A DNA stretch of 64,000 nt. Source: Bacteroidales bacterium UBA4353. GTDB taxonomy: Bacteria > Bacteroidota > Bacteroidia > Bacteroidales > Paludibacteraceae. The position numbers were made by a program, and so were the translations under genes. Shown piece by piece: positions 51,561 to 60,391 of this stretch (the stretch's first letter is position 1; each line of letters opens with the position of its first letter). A model generated the notes under the pieces. It did no database searches, had not been told where the DNA came from, and was given only the letters and a program-made list of their open reading frames with translations. The DNA is taken from NCBI GenBank assembly GCA_002394025.1, contig DGSV01000084.1, positions 21,335 through 85,334 of the forward strand, given 5' to 3'.

Positions 51561-53009
51561 GTGAATATCAAAGCGCAAAAATTTCATAGAAACATAACTT
51601 TTGTCTTTTGTTTACTATTATGTGCTTCATGCGTTCGTATGAATAATATTCGAGAAATTCTGCATGATGCAGATAGTCTGCGCAGCGATGGTAAAATCTA
51701 TCCTGATAGCATACGCTTAGACTTTGTTGTCAACGATTTGAAGTTTCTTAAACTTTTCTATCCCGATGAATACGTCGCTGCCAACTACCACTACGGCAGG
51801 CTATTACTAGAAAAAGATAATCCGCTTGACGCGGCGCAATGCTTTATCAATGTCGTTCATACGCTGACAAACAATCATACTGTAAAAGGCCGCGCATATT
51901 GCAATATGGGAGTGCTATGCCAAAGTGTTGATAAATACAATCTGGCATATAAACTTTATCGCTTTTCCTATGATTGTTTTGAAAAAGATAAAGACACTGT
52001 TGCCATGGGCTACGCGCTTAACGACATCGCTCTGGCATGCGCTAAAATGCACAGAAAAGAAGAGTTTAATAAGCTTATGGATTCAATAAATGCCATAAGC
52101 GGCGATAGCGGCGTGCAAGCTATTTCTATACTAATCAGAGCAATAACGTATCGTAATTATGAACAATACGATTCAGCGGCGTTTTTTGCCAATAAATACC
52201 TTCAACAAGCTCCATTCTCATCAAGTGCACTTTTAATCAAAGCGCAATCTTTTTACTACTTAAACAATGCTGATTCAGCTGTTCATTACGCTAAGAAAGT
52301 TGTTGACATTAATAGTTCAGCAGAAGATGTTGGAAACGCTTTGTATATTCTTCAGCAAGATAACAATGAAATAAGTACTGACAGCATTAATGCAATAGCA
52401 GCACAACGCATTGATATACAAAATTTATTAGACAACAAACACAGAAAATTATCACAGGCTGCACTTCTTATAGAGCAAAAAATTAACAAACAAAATAGAT
52501 ACACTAACACAATAATTATTACTGCTATAGTACTTACAATTATCATAGCACTGACTATAAAGCATATAAAAAAGAAAAATAACTATACTGAAACAAGCAC
52601 TGTTCAGCAACTTAACGTAGCTAATAACATACTTGACAAAAAAATCAAAGACTATCAATCTGCGCTCATTAATCAGCTGGAACTGTCATGTGAAAGTTTG
52701 CGCAATTCAACAGATTTTAAGCAAACAATGCACTGGGATAACTTCACAAAAATGTGTGAAGCAGCAGATTTTAGACTTATGTCCTTTGCTACTAAATTAA
52801 ACAAACGATATAACTTGACAGAACGAGAGGTAAGATTATGCATTCTTATACTCATCAACGGATTTAAGAGTAATGAAATTGCGCAACTACTCTATTATTC
52901 CGAAACTGGAATAAGAAATTTCAAAAGCAAGATTGCAAAAAAATTTGGCACAAGCAGTAAATCATTAAGAGATTATTTACTGCGTATCGCCATTAACTCT
53001 GCTAACTAA
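51561..53009 (+). CDS. Membrane-bound TPR regulator with LuxR-type HTH
   Basis: 482 residues from a GTG start, the only start that keeps the lipoprotein-like signal (LLLCASC, Cys24). TPR-like helices fill about 60-270 (for example ANYHYGRLLLEKDNPLDAAQ). One membrane segment lies at about 315-333 (IIITAIVLTIIIALTI), then a basic stretch and coiled coil, and a LuxR-type HTH at about 417-478 (LTEREVRLCILILINGFKSN, EIAQLL, TGIRNFKSKIAKKFG). It would sense with periplasmic TPRs and bind DNA in the cytoplasm. Similar Bacteroidales proteins are known; the targets are not. Confidence 0.8.
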   Translation: MNIKAQKFHRNITFVFCLLLCASCVRMNNIREILHDADSLRSDGKIYPDSIRLDFVVNDLKFLKLFYPDEYVAANYHYGRLLLEKDNPLDAAQCFINVVHTLTNNHTVKGRAYCNMGVLCQSVDKYNLAYKLYRFSYDCFEKDKDTVAMGYALNDIALACAKMHRKEEFNKLMDSINAISGDSGVQAISILIRAITYRNYEQYDSAAFFANKYLQQAPFSSSALLIKAQSFYYLNNADSAVHYAKKVVDINSSAEDVGNALYILQQDNNEISTDSINAIAAQRIDIQNLLDNKHRKLSQAALLIEQKINKQNRYTNTIIITAIVLTIIIALTIKHIKKKNNYTETSTVQQLNVANNILDKKIKDYQSALINQLELSCESLRNSTDFKQTMHWDNFTKMCEAADFRLMSFATKLNKRYNLTEREVRLCILILINGFKSNEIAQLLYYSETGIRNFKSKIAKKFGTSSKSLRDYLLRIAINSAN

Positions 53010-53023
53010 ATCACATATTTACT

Positions 53024-53149
53024 ATTTGACTATTTACTATTTGACTATTTATTGTAATATTGTATCATTAGTAAAATAGGCTAAATCTGTGGGCAAAAAA
53101 ACATTTGAGTGCGCAACCACTCCTCCCCTGCCGTAGGAGCGGCTGACGC
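53024..53149. repeat. TTTACTATT words and a partial CTCCTCCCC module
   Basis: TTTACTATTTGACTA occurs twice in tandem (53017-53046 region), then ATTG/TCATTAG words and a partial hairpin module at 53120-53149 (CTCCTCCCCTGCCGTAGGAG then CGGCTGACGC). It is the right-hand border of the accessory island. Confidence 0.85.
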
Positions 53150-53238
53150 ATCAAACATGCAGTATGATTCCTAACTCCTGACTCAAACACCTACAAAAAA
53201 ATAAGAATTATAATACAAGTATTTTGCGAATTTTTGCG

Positions 53239-53246
53239 TAAATTTG
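53239..53246 (+). promoter_or_regulatory. -7 box of mnmG
   Basis: TAAATTTG, 25 nt before the ATG at 53272. Confidence 0.6.
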
Positions 53247-53271
53247 CGTTTTCTTTTTTCACTTGTTTTAT

Positions 53272-55176
53272 ATGACTTTTGAGTACGACATAATCGTTGT
53301 TGGCGCCGGTCATGCCGGCTGTGAAGCCGCCTGCGCAGCGGCTAATATGGGTAGCAGAACATTACTCATCACCATGGACATGAATAAAATAGCCCAGATG
53401 AGTTGCAATCCGGCGATAGGTGGTATAGCTAAAGGGCAGATTGTTAGAGAAATAGACGCTCTCGGCGGACAAACGGGAATAGTCACTGACCGCAGCGCTA
53501 TACAATTCCGAATGCTCAATAGGAGTAAAGGACCGGCTATGTGGAGTCCGCGCTCACAAGCCGACAGAAAAAAATTCATCGACAACTGGACCAACATAAT
53601 ATCCCACACACCTAACCTCTACCTCTGGCAAGATACTGTCACAGAACTTATTATAGATAAAAAACATAATACAAAAAACACAGAAGCTGAATATGTCATC
53701 ACCGGAGTTAAAACACAACTTGGCGTCAGCATGAAAGCCAAAGCCGTCATACTCACTAACGGTACATTTCTCGATGGTGTGATGCACTTCGGACGAGTAA
53801 TGATACCGGGCGGAAGAATATCAGAACCTGCTGCGCATAATATAGCACAGCAACTTGCTGAATTGGGATTCACCACAGATCGCATGAAAACAGGTACACC
53901 ATGCCGCATAGACGGTAATACCATAGATTTCAGCGTATGCATTGAACAAAAAGGAGAGGATGACTACTACCATTTCTCATATCTTGAAGCAGAACACAGA
54001 CAACTCAAGCAACGCAGCTGTTGGATAACATACACCAACGAGACCACACACGAGATACTTCGTCAAGGTCTTGCCGACTCACCTCTTTATAACGGACAGA
54101 TACAATCAATAGGACCGAGATACTGTCCCTCAATAGAGACAAAAATAGTAACCTTTGCCGACAAAACATCACACCAACTATTCATTGAACCCGAAGGAGA
54201 AAACAGCAACGAATACTACCTTAACGGCTTTAGCAGTTCTATGCCCCTTGAAATACAAATCAAGGCTATACATACAATCCCCGGACTTGAAAAAGCAGAA
54301 ATATACCGCCCTGGCTATGCCATCGAATATAACTACTTCGACCCTACCCAACTCTACCACACGCTGGAAACAAAACTCGTCGAAAACCTTTATTTTGCCG
54401 GACAAATAAACGGCACCACAGGCTATGAAGAAGCAGCAGGACAAGGACTCATGGCAGGCATTAACGCACACCTGAAAATTGAGGGAAAAGAAAGTTTTGT
54501 ACTGGCTCGTGACGAAGCGTATATAGGAGTTCTCATCGACGACTTAGTAACAAAAGGCGTGGACGAACCTTACAGAATGTTTACATCGCGGGCGGAATAC
54601 AGGATACTGCTCCGACAAGATAATGCCGACAAAAGACTCACAGAAAAAGGATATCAGATAGGTCTGGTTAACGAAGAAAGATATCAAGAATATATCACTA
54701 AACAAAGCTTTATTGAAGAAATTCTTGAAATGGCAAGCAACAGAAACGTAGCTCCGGCAGAAATAAACACATTCCTTACAGCCAATAACAGTTCGCCCAT
54801 ACACTATGGCACAAAACTTCGTGACCTGATAGCAAGACCGGAACTCAACATCAAAAAATTCGTTGAAGTTATCGCCGAATTAAAAGACATAAAAAGCCGC
54901 ATCAGCGCACACTACGAAGAAATAATTGAAGCCGCGGAAATTGAAATTAAATATTCGGGATATATAGAACGTGAAAAACAAATGGCTGAAAAACTCCATA
55001 GACACGATAATATACCTTTGAGAGGAAGATTGGAATATAATTCTATAAATGCACTTTCAACCGAAGCAAGACAAAAACTCACCAGAATAAATCCTGAAAC
55101 ATTAGGACAAGCGTCACGCATACCAGGAATTTCACCAAATGATATTAATATACTACTCGTATTATTAGGCAGATAA
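53272..55176 (+). CDS. mnmG: tRNA uridine 5-carboxymethylaminomethyl modification enzyme
   Basis: 634 residues from the ATG at 53272; a TTG 9 nt upstream is ignored. With MnmE it installs the cmnm5 group on wobble U34 of tRNAs. The FAD motif is YDIIVVGAGHAGCEAACAAA, and MSCNPAIGGIAKGQIVREID, PGGRISEPAA, RMKTGTPCRID and GYEEAAGQGLMAGINA are all family hallmarks. mnmG (gidA) lies near the origin in many bacteria. A parS-like palindrome follows 8 bp after the stop. Confidence 0.97.
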   Translation: MTFEYDIIVVGAGHAGCEAACAAANMGSRTLLITMDMNKIAQMSCNPAIGGIAKGQIVREIDALGGQTGIVTDRSAIQFRMLNRSKGPAMWSPRSQADRKKFIDNWTNIISHTPNLYLWQDTVTELIIDKKHNTKNTEAEYVITGVKTQLGVSMKAKAVILTNGTFLDGVMHFGRVMIPGGRISEPAAHNIAQQLAELGFTTDRMKTGTPCRIDGNTIDFSVCIEQKGEDDYYHFSYLEAEHRQLKQRSCWITYTNETTHEILRQGLADSPLYNGQIQSIGPRYCPSIETKIVTFADKTSHQLFIEPEGENSNEYYLNGFSSSMPLEIQIKAIHTIPGLEKAEIYRPGYAIEYNYFDPTQLYHTLETKLVENLYFAGQINGTTGYEEAAGQGLMAGINAHLKIEGKESFVLARDEAYIGVLIDDLVTKGVDEPYRMFTSRAEYRILLRQDNADKRLTEKGYQIGLVNEERYQEYITKQSFIEEILEMASNRNVAPAEINTFLTANNSSPIHYGTKLRDLIARPELNIKKFVEVIAELKDIKSRISAHYEEIIEAAEIEIKYSGYIEREKQMAEKLHRHDNIPLRGRLEYNSINALSTEARQKLTRINPETLGQASRIPGISPNDINILLVLLGR

Positions 55177-55183
55177 AAATAAA

Positions 55184-55201
55184 TTGTTCCACGTGGAACA
55201 A
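55184..55201. promoter_or_regulatory. parS-like centromere site
   Basis: TTGTTCCACGTGGAACAA is a perfect 18-bp palindrome. Its 16-bp core TGTTCCACGTGGAACA differs from the B. subtilis parS consensus (TGTTNCACGTGAAACA) by one base. ParB binds such sites and loads SMC near the origin. It lies in the 43-bp gap between mnmG and apt. Confidence 0.85.
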
Positions 55202-55219
55202 TAATAATAACTCACAACT

Positions 55220-55744
55220 ATGAACGCAGAAGAATTAAAAAAATTAGTAAGAAATGTTCCTGATTTTCCAAATGAAGGAATAATGTTCAAAGACCTGACA
55301 ACAGTATTTATCAGACACGACTGTTTAGAGTGGATTAGTGAAGAACTTTATAACCTCTACAAAGATTGTGGTATAACAAAAATTGTGGGTATTGAATCAA
55401 GAGGATTTATAATGGCAGCAAACCTGGCTATCAAACTTAATGCCGGATTTGTTCCGGTTAGAAAAAAAGGAAAACTACCCGCTAAATGCAGAGAAATAAC
55501 ATATCAAAAGGAATACGGAAAAGATACTATACAAATCCACATGGATGCACTCAATGAGGATGATGTGGTTCTTATTCATGACGACCTGTTAGCCACAGGT
55601 GGCACTATGGCGGCGGCTGTAAATCTCGTCAAAAAATTTAATGTAAAGAAAATATACGTCAACTTTATTGCAGAATTAGATTACCTAAAGGGCAGAAGTA
55701 ATTTTGATAATAACATTGAGGTAACAAGTCTTATTCATTACTGA
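55220..55744 (+). CDS. apt: Adenine phosphoribosyltransferase
   Basis: 174 residues. It salvages adenine to AMP with PRPP. Motifs: the start LVRNVPDFPNEGIMFKDLT, GIESRGFIMAANLA, and the PRPP loop VLIHDDLLATGGTMAAAV (His in place of the common Val before DD). It lies just after the parS-like site, in AT-richer DNA than the genes further left. Confidence 0.96.
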   Translation: MNAEELKKLVRNVPDFPNEGIMFKDLTTVFIRHDCLEWISEELYNLYKDCGITKIVGIESRGFIMAANLAIKLNAGFVPVRKKGKLPAKCREITYQKEYGKDTIQIHMDALNEDDVVLIHDDLLATGGTMAAAVNLVKKFNVKKIYVNFIAELDYLKGRSNFDNNIEVTSLIHY

Positions 55745-55824
55745 TTTTTTCGTGCATATTATATTATAATAGTAACAAACATAACAAGTAACTAAAAATA
55801 ATATAAAATATTCATAACACATTG

Positions 55825-55854
55825 TTCTTTGCTCTTTATTTTTATTCTTTGCTC
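55825..55854 (+). repeat. Twin TTCTTTGCTC repeat ahead of uvrC
   Basis: TTCTTTGCTC at 55825-55834 and 55845-55854, exactly 20 bp apart, 8 nt before the uvrC ATG. The pair may contain a -33/-7 promoter (TTTG, then TATTCTTTG). Confidence 0.6.
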
Positions 55855-55862
55855 AATAAAAA

Positions 55863-57665
55863 ATGACCGACTTACTCAAACAACAAATTGAAGCTCTTCC
55901 TGAACTACCAGGCGTATATCAGTATTTTAATACTGAAGGAACAATCATATACGTCGGAAAAGCAAAAAAACTCAAAAGAAGAGTAAGCAGTTATTTCAAT
56001 AAAGTCCATGAGTCAAGAAAAACTAATCAACTCGTCAGCCAGATAGACCATCTTCAATATATTGTAGTAAATAGCGAGCAGGAGGCATTCCTGCTCGAAA
56101 ATAACCTCATAAAAAAATATCAGCCTAAATACAATATACTGCTCAAAGACGGTAAATCATATCCTTCAATATGTATCACTAACGAACCATATCCACGAGT
56201 ATTCAAAACAAGAAAAATAATTAAAAACGGCAGTGAGTATTACGGTCCATATTCAAGCAGCTACACTATAGATCTTATTCTTGAAATTATTCACAACCTC
56301 TATCAACTCAGAACATGCAACACACCTCTGCTACCTGAAAAAATTGCAAAAGGAAAATATAAAGTATGCCTAAAATATCATATTCACAGGTGTTGTGGAG
56401 TATGCGAGGGATTAGAAAGCAGAGAACAATATCTAAAATTTATAGAGCATGTAAGGCAAATAATTAAAGGTAACGCTCACGAGATTAGCAAACAGCTGTG
56501 GAATGAGATGCAGATATTAGCGAACGAGATGAAGTTTGAAGAAGCTGAAAAAATAAGAAAAAAATACGATTTAATCGAAAAATTCAGAGCTAAATCAATA
56601 GTTGCTAACATAGGCATTAAATCAACAGATGTTTATGGCTATGAAGAAGACGGTAATGTGGCGTACATAACTCTTATTAAAATAAATAATGGCACAATAA
56701 CAGGCGGAATAACAATAGAATACAATAAACAATTGGATGAAGCGAAAGAAGAAATTCTCGCTATTGCCATATTGGAGTTAAGAGAACAATTAAACAGCAG
56801 TAATACAAATGCTTACGTACCTTTCATGCCTGAAGAGGGAACACTGGAGGGTATAGACTTCAAAATACCGGATCGCGGCGAGGCAAAAAAATTACTGGAC
56901 TTAGCTCAGCAAAATGTAAAACAATATAAACTTGATAAACTCAAGCAGCGCGAGAAACTTAATCCTGACCAGCGTGCTGCAAGACTGCTTGGTGAATTAC
57001 AACAAAAACTTCATCTGCCACGCATACCATGGCATATCGAATGCTTTGATAATTCTAATATATCAGGCAGCGATGCGGTAGCGGCATGTGTGGTTTACAA
57101 AAAAGCAAAACCAAGCAGAAAAGATTACAGAACTTTTAATATAAAAACCGTAGATGGTCCTGATGACTATGCCTCAATGCGAGAAGTTGTATATCGTCGC
57201 TACAAACGTATGGTTGATGAGCAAAGTCCCCTACCCGACTTGATTATAGCTGATGGTGGAGCTGGACAAATGGAATCAATAAGAAAAATTATTGAGGATG
57301 AACTAAACTTATCTATTCCCATTGCCGGATTGGCAAAAAATGATAAACACCGCACTTCAGAACTACTATACGGATTTCCACCGGTAGTGGTTCAACTAAA
57401 CGTCAAAGAAGAACTATTCAAACTTCTCACAAATATTCAGGACGAAGTGCATCGAGTGGCTATAACTTTCCACAGAAAAAAAAGAAGTAAGTCGCAAACA
57501 ACATCAGAACTTGATAACATCAAAGGAATAGGTGATAAAACCAAAAAAACTCTCATAACGCATTTCAAAAGTATAAAAAGAGCTAAGTCAGCTAATTTGG
57601 AAGAATTGTCAAATATTATCGGAACTGCCAAAGCTACAATAATTTACAACTATTTTCACCCTTAA
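55863..57665 (+). CDS. uvrC: Excinuclease ABC subunit C
   Basis: 600 residues, the family length. It makes both cuts in nucleotide excision repair. The N-terminal GIY-YIG nuclease (LPGVYQYFNTEGTIIYVGKA) is followed by a UVR motif near 205-240 (KFEEAEKIRKKYDLIEKF), an RNase H-like C-terminal nuclease (CFDNSNISGSDAVAACVVY, IADGGAGQ) and two HhH motifs at the end (IKGIGDKTKKTLITHF). Codon use is A-rich. Confidence 0.96.
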   Translation: MTDLLKQQIEALPELPGVYQYFNTEGTIIYVGKAKKLKRRVSSYFNKVHESRKTNQLVSQIDHLQYIVVNSEQEAFLLENNLIKKYQPKYNILLKDGKSYPSICITNEPYPRVFKTRKIIKNGSEYYGPYSSSYTIDLILEIIHNLYQLRTCNTPLLPEKIAKGKYKVCLKYHIHRCCGVCEGLESREQYLKFIEHVRQIIKGNAHEISKQLWNEMQILANEMKFEEAEKIRKKYDLIEKFRAKSIVANIGIKSTDVYGYEEDGNVAYITLIKINNGTITGGITIEYNKQLDEAKEEILAIAILELREQLNSSNTNAYVPFMPEEGTLEGIDFKIPDRGEAKKLLDLAQQNVKQYKLDKLKQREKLNPDQRAARLLGELQQKLHLPRIPWHIECFDNSNISGSDAVAACVVYKKAKPSRKDYRTFNIKTVDGPDDYASMREVVYRRYKRMVDEQSPLPDLIIADGGAGQMESIRKIIEDELNLSIPIAGLAKNDKHRTSELLYGFPPVVVQLNVKEELFKLLTNIQDEVHRVAITFHRKKRSKSQTTSELDNIKGIGDKTKKTLITHFKSIKRAKSANLEELSNIIGTAKATIIYNYFHP

Positions 57666-57733
57666 ATAACCGCCTGACAATTTAATTTTCTAATCTTTAC
57701 TTACCATCAATCGGAAATAATAAATTTTTATAT

Positions 57734-58471
57734 ATGAAAAAAAAGCATTTTATAATTATTATTTTTATTTTTGCTGCTATAATGGCATGTAACAAGATAA
57801 AACAAAATTCAGACTCTTCAAAAAATGAAAATACAAGAGTAAGTGATAATATAGAAAATGGTGTTAAAGATTTAGAAGCGCTAAATCTTAAAGGTAACGT
57901 AAAAGAAGTGCGTGAATATAGTTATTATGATAATGAAGTAAAGATTGAGTGGGAAAAATATATAGAAATACAAAAAAATAGTGAGTCAATAATAGAAAGT
58001 GAAAAATTTAATTATTCAGATACCATGTTTTTTAATATGGAAGGTAAGAGATATTCTTTAGACTTGGTATTAATAGAGCGTGATGAGTTAGGGAGAATAA
58101 TATTATATGACCGTTCCACTAACTACATGGAAGATATAAATAAATTTACCGAGCATTACTATTATTCAAAAAGCGGACTTATAGATTCCATATATTATGT
58201 AGGTTGGGAAAACGAGAGTACAACATCATACATTTATAACGAACAAGGTAATCCTGAAACAAAATACATGAAATACATGAATGAAAGTTTTATAGGAGAA
58301 AACACTACTGATTATACTTACATATCTTTTGATAAAAATGGTAATTGGACTAAACGTATAGGTTATACAGAAGATAAATGGTATGATGTTATAGAGTATG
58401 ATGAAGGTAATTATGAAGTTAATAAAGAGATAACTTACTGCGTTGAAGAACGTGAAATAATATATTGGTAA
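57734..58471 (+). CDS. Lipoprotein of unknown function
   Basis: 245 residues. Signal peptide with lipid Cys at residue 19 (AIMACNKI). The mature protein has repeated Y-x-Y and D-x-x-G strands (YDRSTNYMEDINKFTEHYYY, SYIYNEQGNPETKYMKY, YISFDKNGNWTKRIGY), resembling the RHS/YD-like repeats of Bacteroidota lipoproteins. Role unknown. Very AT-rich. It lies between uvrC and a small S4 protein, 4 bp before the latter. Confidence 0.75.
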   Translation: MKKKHFIIIIFIFAAIMACNKIKQNSDSSKNENTRVSDNIENGVKDLEALNLKGNVKEVREYSYYDNEVKIEWEKYIEIQKNSESIIESEKFNYSDTMFFNMEGKRYSLDLVLIERDELGRIILYDRSTNYMEDINKFTEHYYYSKSGLIDSIYYVGWENESTTSYIYNEQGNPETKYMKYMNESFIGENTTDYTYISFDKNGNWTKRIGYTEDKWYDVIEYDEGNYEVNKEITYCVEEREIIYW

Positions 58472-58475
58472 AAAT

Positions 58476-58688
58476 ATGGAAATAATAGATTTTCAACTCA
58501 CAGGAGACTACATACAACTCATTCAACTACTCAAAGCATGTAATGTAGTGGAAAATGGTGCTGAAGCCCAGAATGTGGTAAGTCAAGGTTTAGTAAAAAG
58601 AAACGGCGAAACAGAACTTCGTAAAAGAGCTAAAATTACAAGAGGTGAAAATATTGTTTTTCAGCAATATAGCATAAAAATAATTTGA
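58476..58688 (+). CDS. S4-domain RNA-binding protein
   Basis: 70 residues made up of one S4 domain: YIQLIQLLKACNVVENGAEA, then VVSQGLVKRNGETELRKRAKI and GENIVF. It resembles YbcJ/YaaA-type stand-alone S4 proteins, which bind structured RNA. It ends 4 bp before tsaE. Confidence 0.9.
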   Translation: MEIIDFQLTGDYIQLIQLLKACNVVENGAEAQNVVSQGLVKRNGETELRKRAKITRGENIVFQQYSIKII

Positions 58689-58692
58689 TTTT

Positions 58693-59103
58693 ATGGAGAT
58701 TAAGATAGAAAGTCTTAAAGATTTGGACAGTGCCGCTAAATCATTTATAGAGAGTATATCTGACAGGCGTGTAATAGCTTTTTACGCTCCTATGGGTACC
58801 GGTAAGACAACGTTTATAAAATCATTGTGTAAACATCTCGGTGTAGAAGAAAATGTAAATAGTCCTACATTTGCCATTATTAACGTCTATGAGGGCTCTA
58901 AATCGCAGGAAATATATCACATGGACTGTTATCGCATAGATAATGAAAGAGACGCTCTAAACCTTGATTTGGATAATTATTTCTACTCAGGTAACTGGTG
59001 CTTCATTGAATGGCCCGAAAATATAGAAAAATTCCTTCCTGACGACTGCTTGAAAGTTACAATGAGCAGCGATAAGGAAGGAATAAGATATGTAAGATAT
59101 TAG
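58693..59103 (+). CDS. tsaE: tRNA t6A biosynthesis ATPase TsaE
   Basis: 136 residues. It works with TsaB and TsaD to make t6A37 of tRNAs. The Walker A loop APMGTGKTTFIKSLCKHLG and the following VNSPTFAIINVYEG are diagnostic, with MDCYRID and FIEWPENIEKFLP near the end. It converges on nadA with 19 bp between stops. Confidence 0.95.
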   Translation: MEIKIESLKDLDSAAKSFIESISDRRVIAFYAPMGTGKTTFIKSLCKHLGVEENVNSPTFAIINVYEGSKSQEIYHMDCYRIDNERDALNLDLDNYFYSGNWCFIEWPENIEKFLPDDCLKVTMSSDKEGIRYVRY

Positions 59104-59122
59104 ACTGTTAGATAAACAATTC

Positions 59123-60064
59123 TCACGACATCTGTAACATTCTCTTTATTGGTATAATTGCCTTTGCAGCAACTTCAGGGTCAACATTTATCTCGTTAGT
59201 TTCATTAAGCAGACAGTCATAAATTTTTTGCATGGTATTAAGTCTCATATACTTACACTCGTTGCACATACACCCTACTCCACCCTCTGATACTTCGGGC
59301 GGCACAGGTATAAATTCAGTATCAGGACACCTCTTTCTCATCTCGTGAAGTATTCCTGATTCAGTGGCTACTATGTATTTCTTGTCAGGATTTTTGACGG
59401 CATAGTTTAGCAGAGCCTGAGTGCTGCCCACGACATCAGCAAGTTTTAGCACAACTGATTTACACTCCGGATGGGCAAGAACAACAGCATCTTTATGAGT
59501 ATTTTTGAGTTCTATAATAGCCTCGGCCGAGAACTGCTCATGAACATGACAAGCGCCATCCCACAAAAGCATATTACGACCTGTAACAGAATTTATATAT
59601 CCTCCAAGATTGCGGTCAGGACCAAATATTATTTTCTCATCAATAGGCAACTGGTCAACTATCTTCTTGGCATTTGTTGAGGTAACAACAATATCCGTCA
59701 ATGCCTTTACCGCCGCAGAAGTATTAACGTAGGATATAACAGTATGATCAGGATGCGCCTTGACGAACTTTTCAAACTCATCAGCAGGACAACTATCAGC
59801 TAAAGAGCATCCGGCATTGATGTCAGGTACCAGCACTTTTTTGTCGGGACATATTATCTTTGCTGTCTCACCCATAAAGTGTACACCACAAAGCACTATA
59901 ATGTCAGCATCGGTCTTTGATGCTTGCTGAGCCAATGCCAAACTATCACCAATAAAATCAGCAATATCTTGTATATCACCTGTTTGATAGTAGTGAGCCA
60001 TTATAACAGCATTCTTTTCTTTACGTAATTGAGATATGGCTTCAACTAGTTCCGAACTGTTCAT
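59123..60064 (-). CDS. nadA: Quinolinate synthase
   Basis: 313 residues. It condenses iminoaspartate with dihydroxyacetone phosphate to quinolinate in de novo NAD synthesis, using a [4Fe-4S] cluster. Seen: MAHYYQTGDIQDIADFIGDS, LCGVHFMGETAKI (first Cys), AGCSLADSCPAD, LLWDGACHVHEQF (second Cys) and CMCNECKYMRLNTM (third Cys). Third codon positions are T/G-rich, like other leading-strand genes here. It is divergent from the pectate lyase gene across the putative origin. Confidence 0.96.
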   Translation of the reverse strand: MNSSELVEAISQLRKEKNAVIMAHYYQTGDIQDIADFIGDSLALAQQASKTDADIIVLCGVHFMGETAKIICPDKKVLVPDINAGCSLADSCPADEFEKFVKAHPDHTVISYVNTSAAVKALTDIVVTSTNAKKIVDQLPIDEKIIFGPDRNLGGYINSVTGRNMLLWDGACHVHEQFSAEAIIELKNTHKDAVVLAHPECKSVVLKLADVVGSTQALLNYAVKNPDKKYIVATESGILHEMRKRCPDTEFIPVPPEVSEGGVGCMCNECKYMRLNTMQKIYDCLLNETNEINVDPEVAAKAIIPIKRMLQMS

Positions 60065-60149
60065 AATATATTTTTTATTTTTTTTATTAAAAATTTTTTG
60101 ATGATGTTTATACGCCGTTGATACTGTTGATAACTTTTCTTTTGCTCTG

Positions 60150-60157
60150 CAAAGTTA
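60150..60157 (-). promoter_or_regulatory. -7 box of nadA
   Basis: TAACTTTG on the minus strand. The leader to the nadA ATG is about 80 nt and lies inside the putative origin. Confidence 0.6.
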
Positions 60158-60361
60158 GTGATTTTTTGTCAATTAAATTTTATTAAATTCGTTGATAATT
60201 TTTTTGAAAAATCAATAAAAAAAATACGGTAAAAATTTTGAGTTATGATGTGATGTTTTGTATATAAATAATGTTTGAATAATAAAATTTTTTTACCAAA
60301 AATATTAAACAAAGTTATCAACAAAAAATTGTGTGTTATCAACATATTGTATTTTTTTAAT

Positions 60362-60369
60362 TATATTTG
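60362..60369 (+). promoter_or_regulatory. -7 box of the pectate lyase gene
   Basis: TATATTTG, 22 nt before the ATG at 60392. Confidence 0.55.
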
Positions 60370-60391
60370 CAAAGAAAAATATATTTATACC

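Larger units (their letters stand above)
60065..60391. other. Putative chromosome replication origin (oriC)
   Basis: This 327-bp divergent gap is almost entirely A and T. It holds TTATCAACA-type 9-mers: reverse strand at 60125-60133 (exact) and 60190-60198 (TTATCAACG), plus a weaker one at 60116-60124; forward strand at 60315-60323 and 60336-60344 (both exact, 21 bp apart). Left boxes point one way and right boxes the other, around an A/T-only core (60199-60310) that could melt first. The 9-mer is one base from the E. coli DnaA box TTATCCACA. Codon bias and strand skew switch here. No gene is encoded. Confidence 0.65.

Noticed and set aside
60275..60391. N-terminal extension of the pectate lyase
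   Set aside because: It reads AT-rich origin sequence and lacks a signal peptide, which starts cleanly at 60392.
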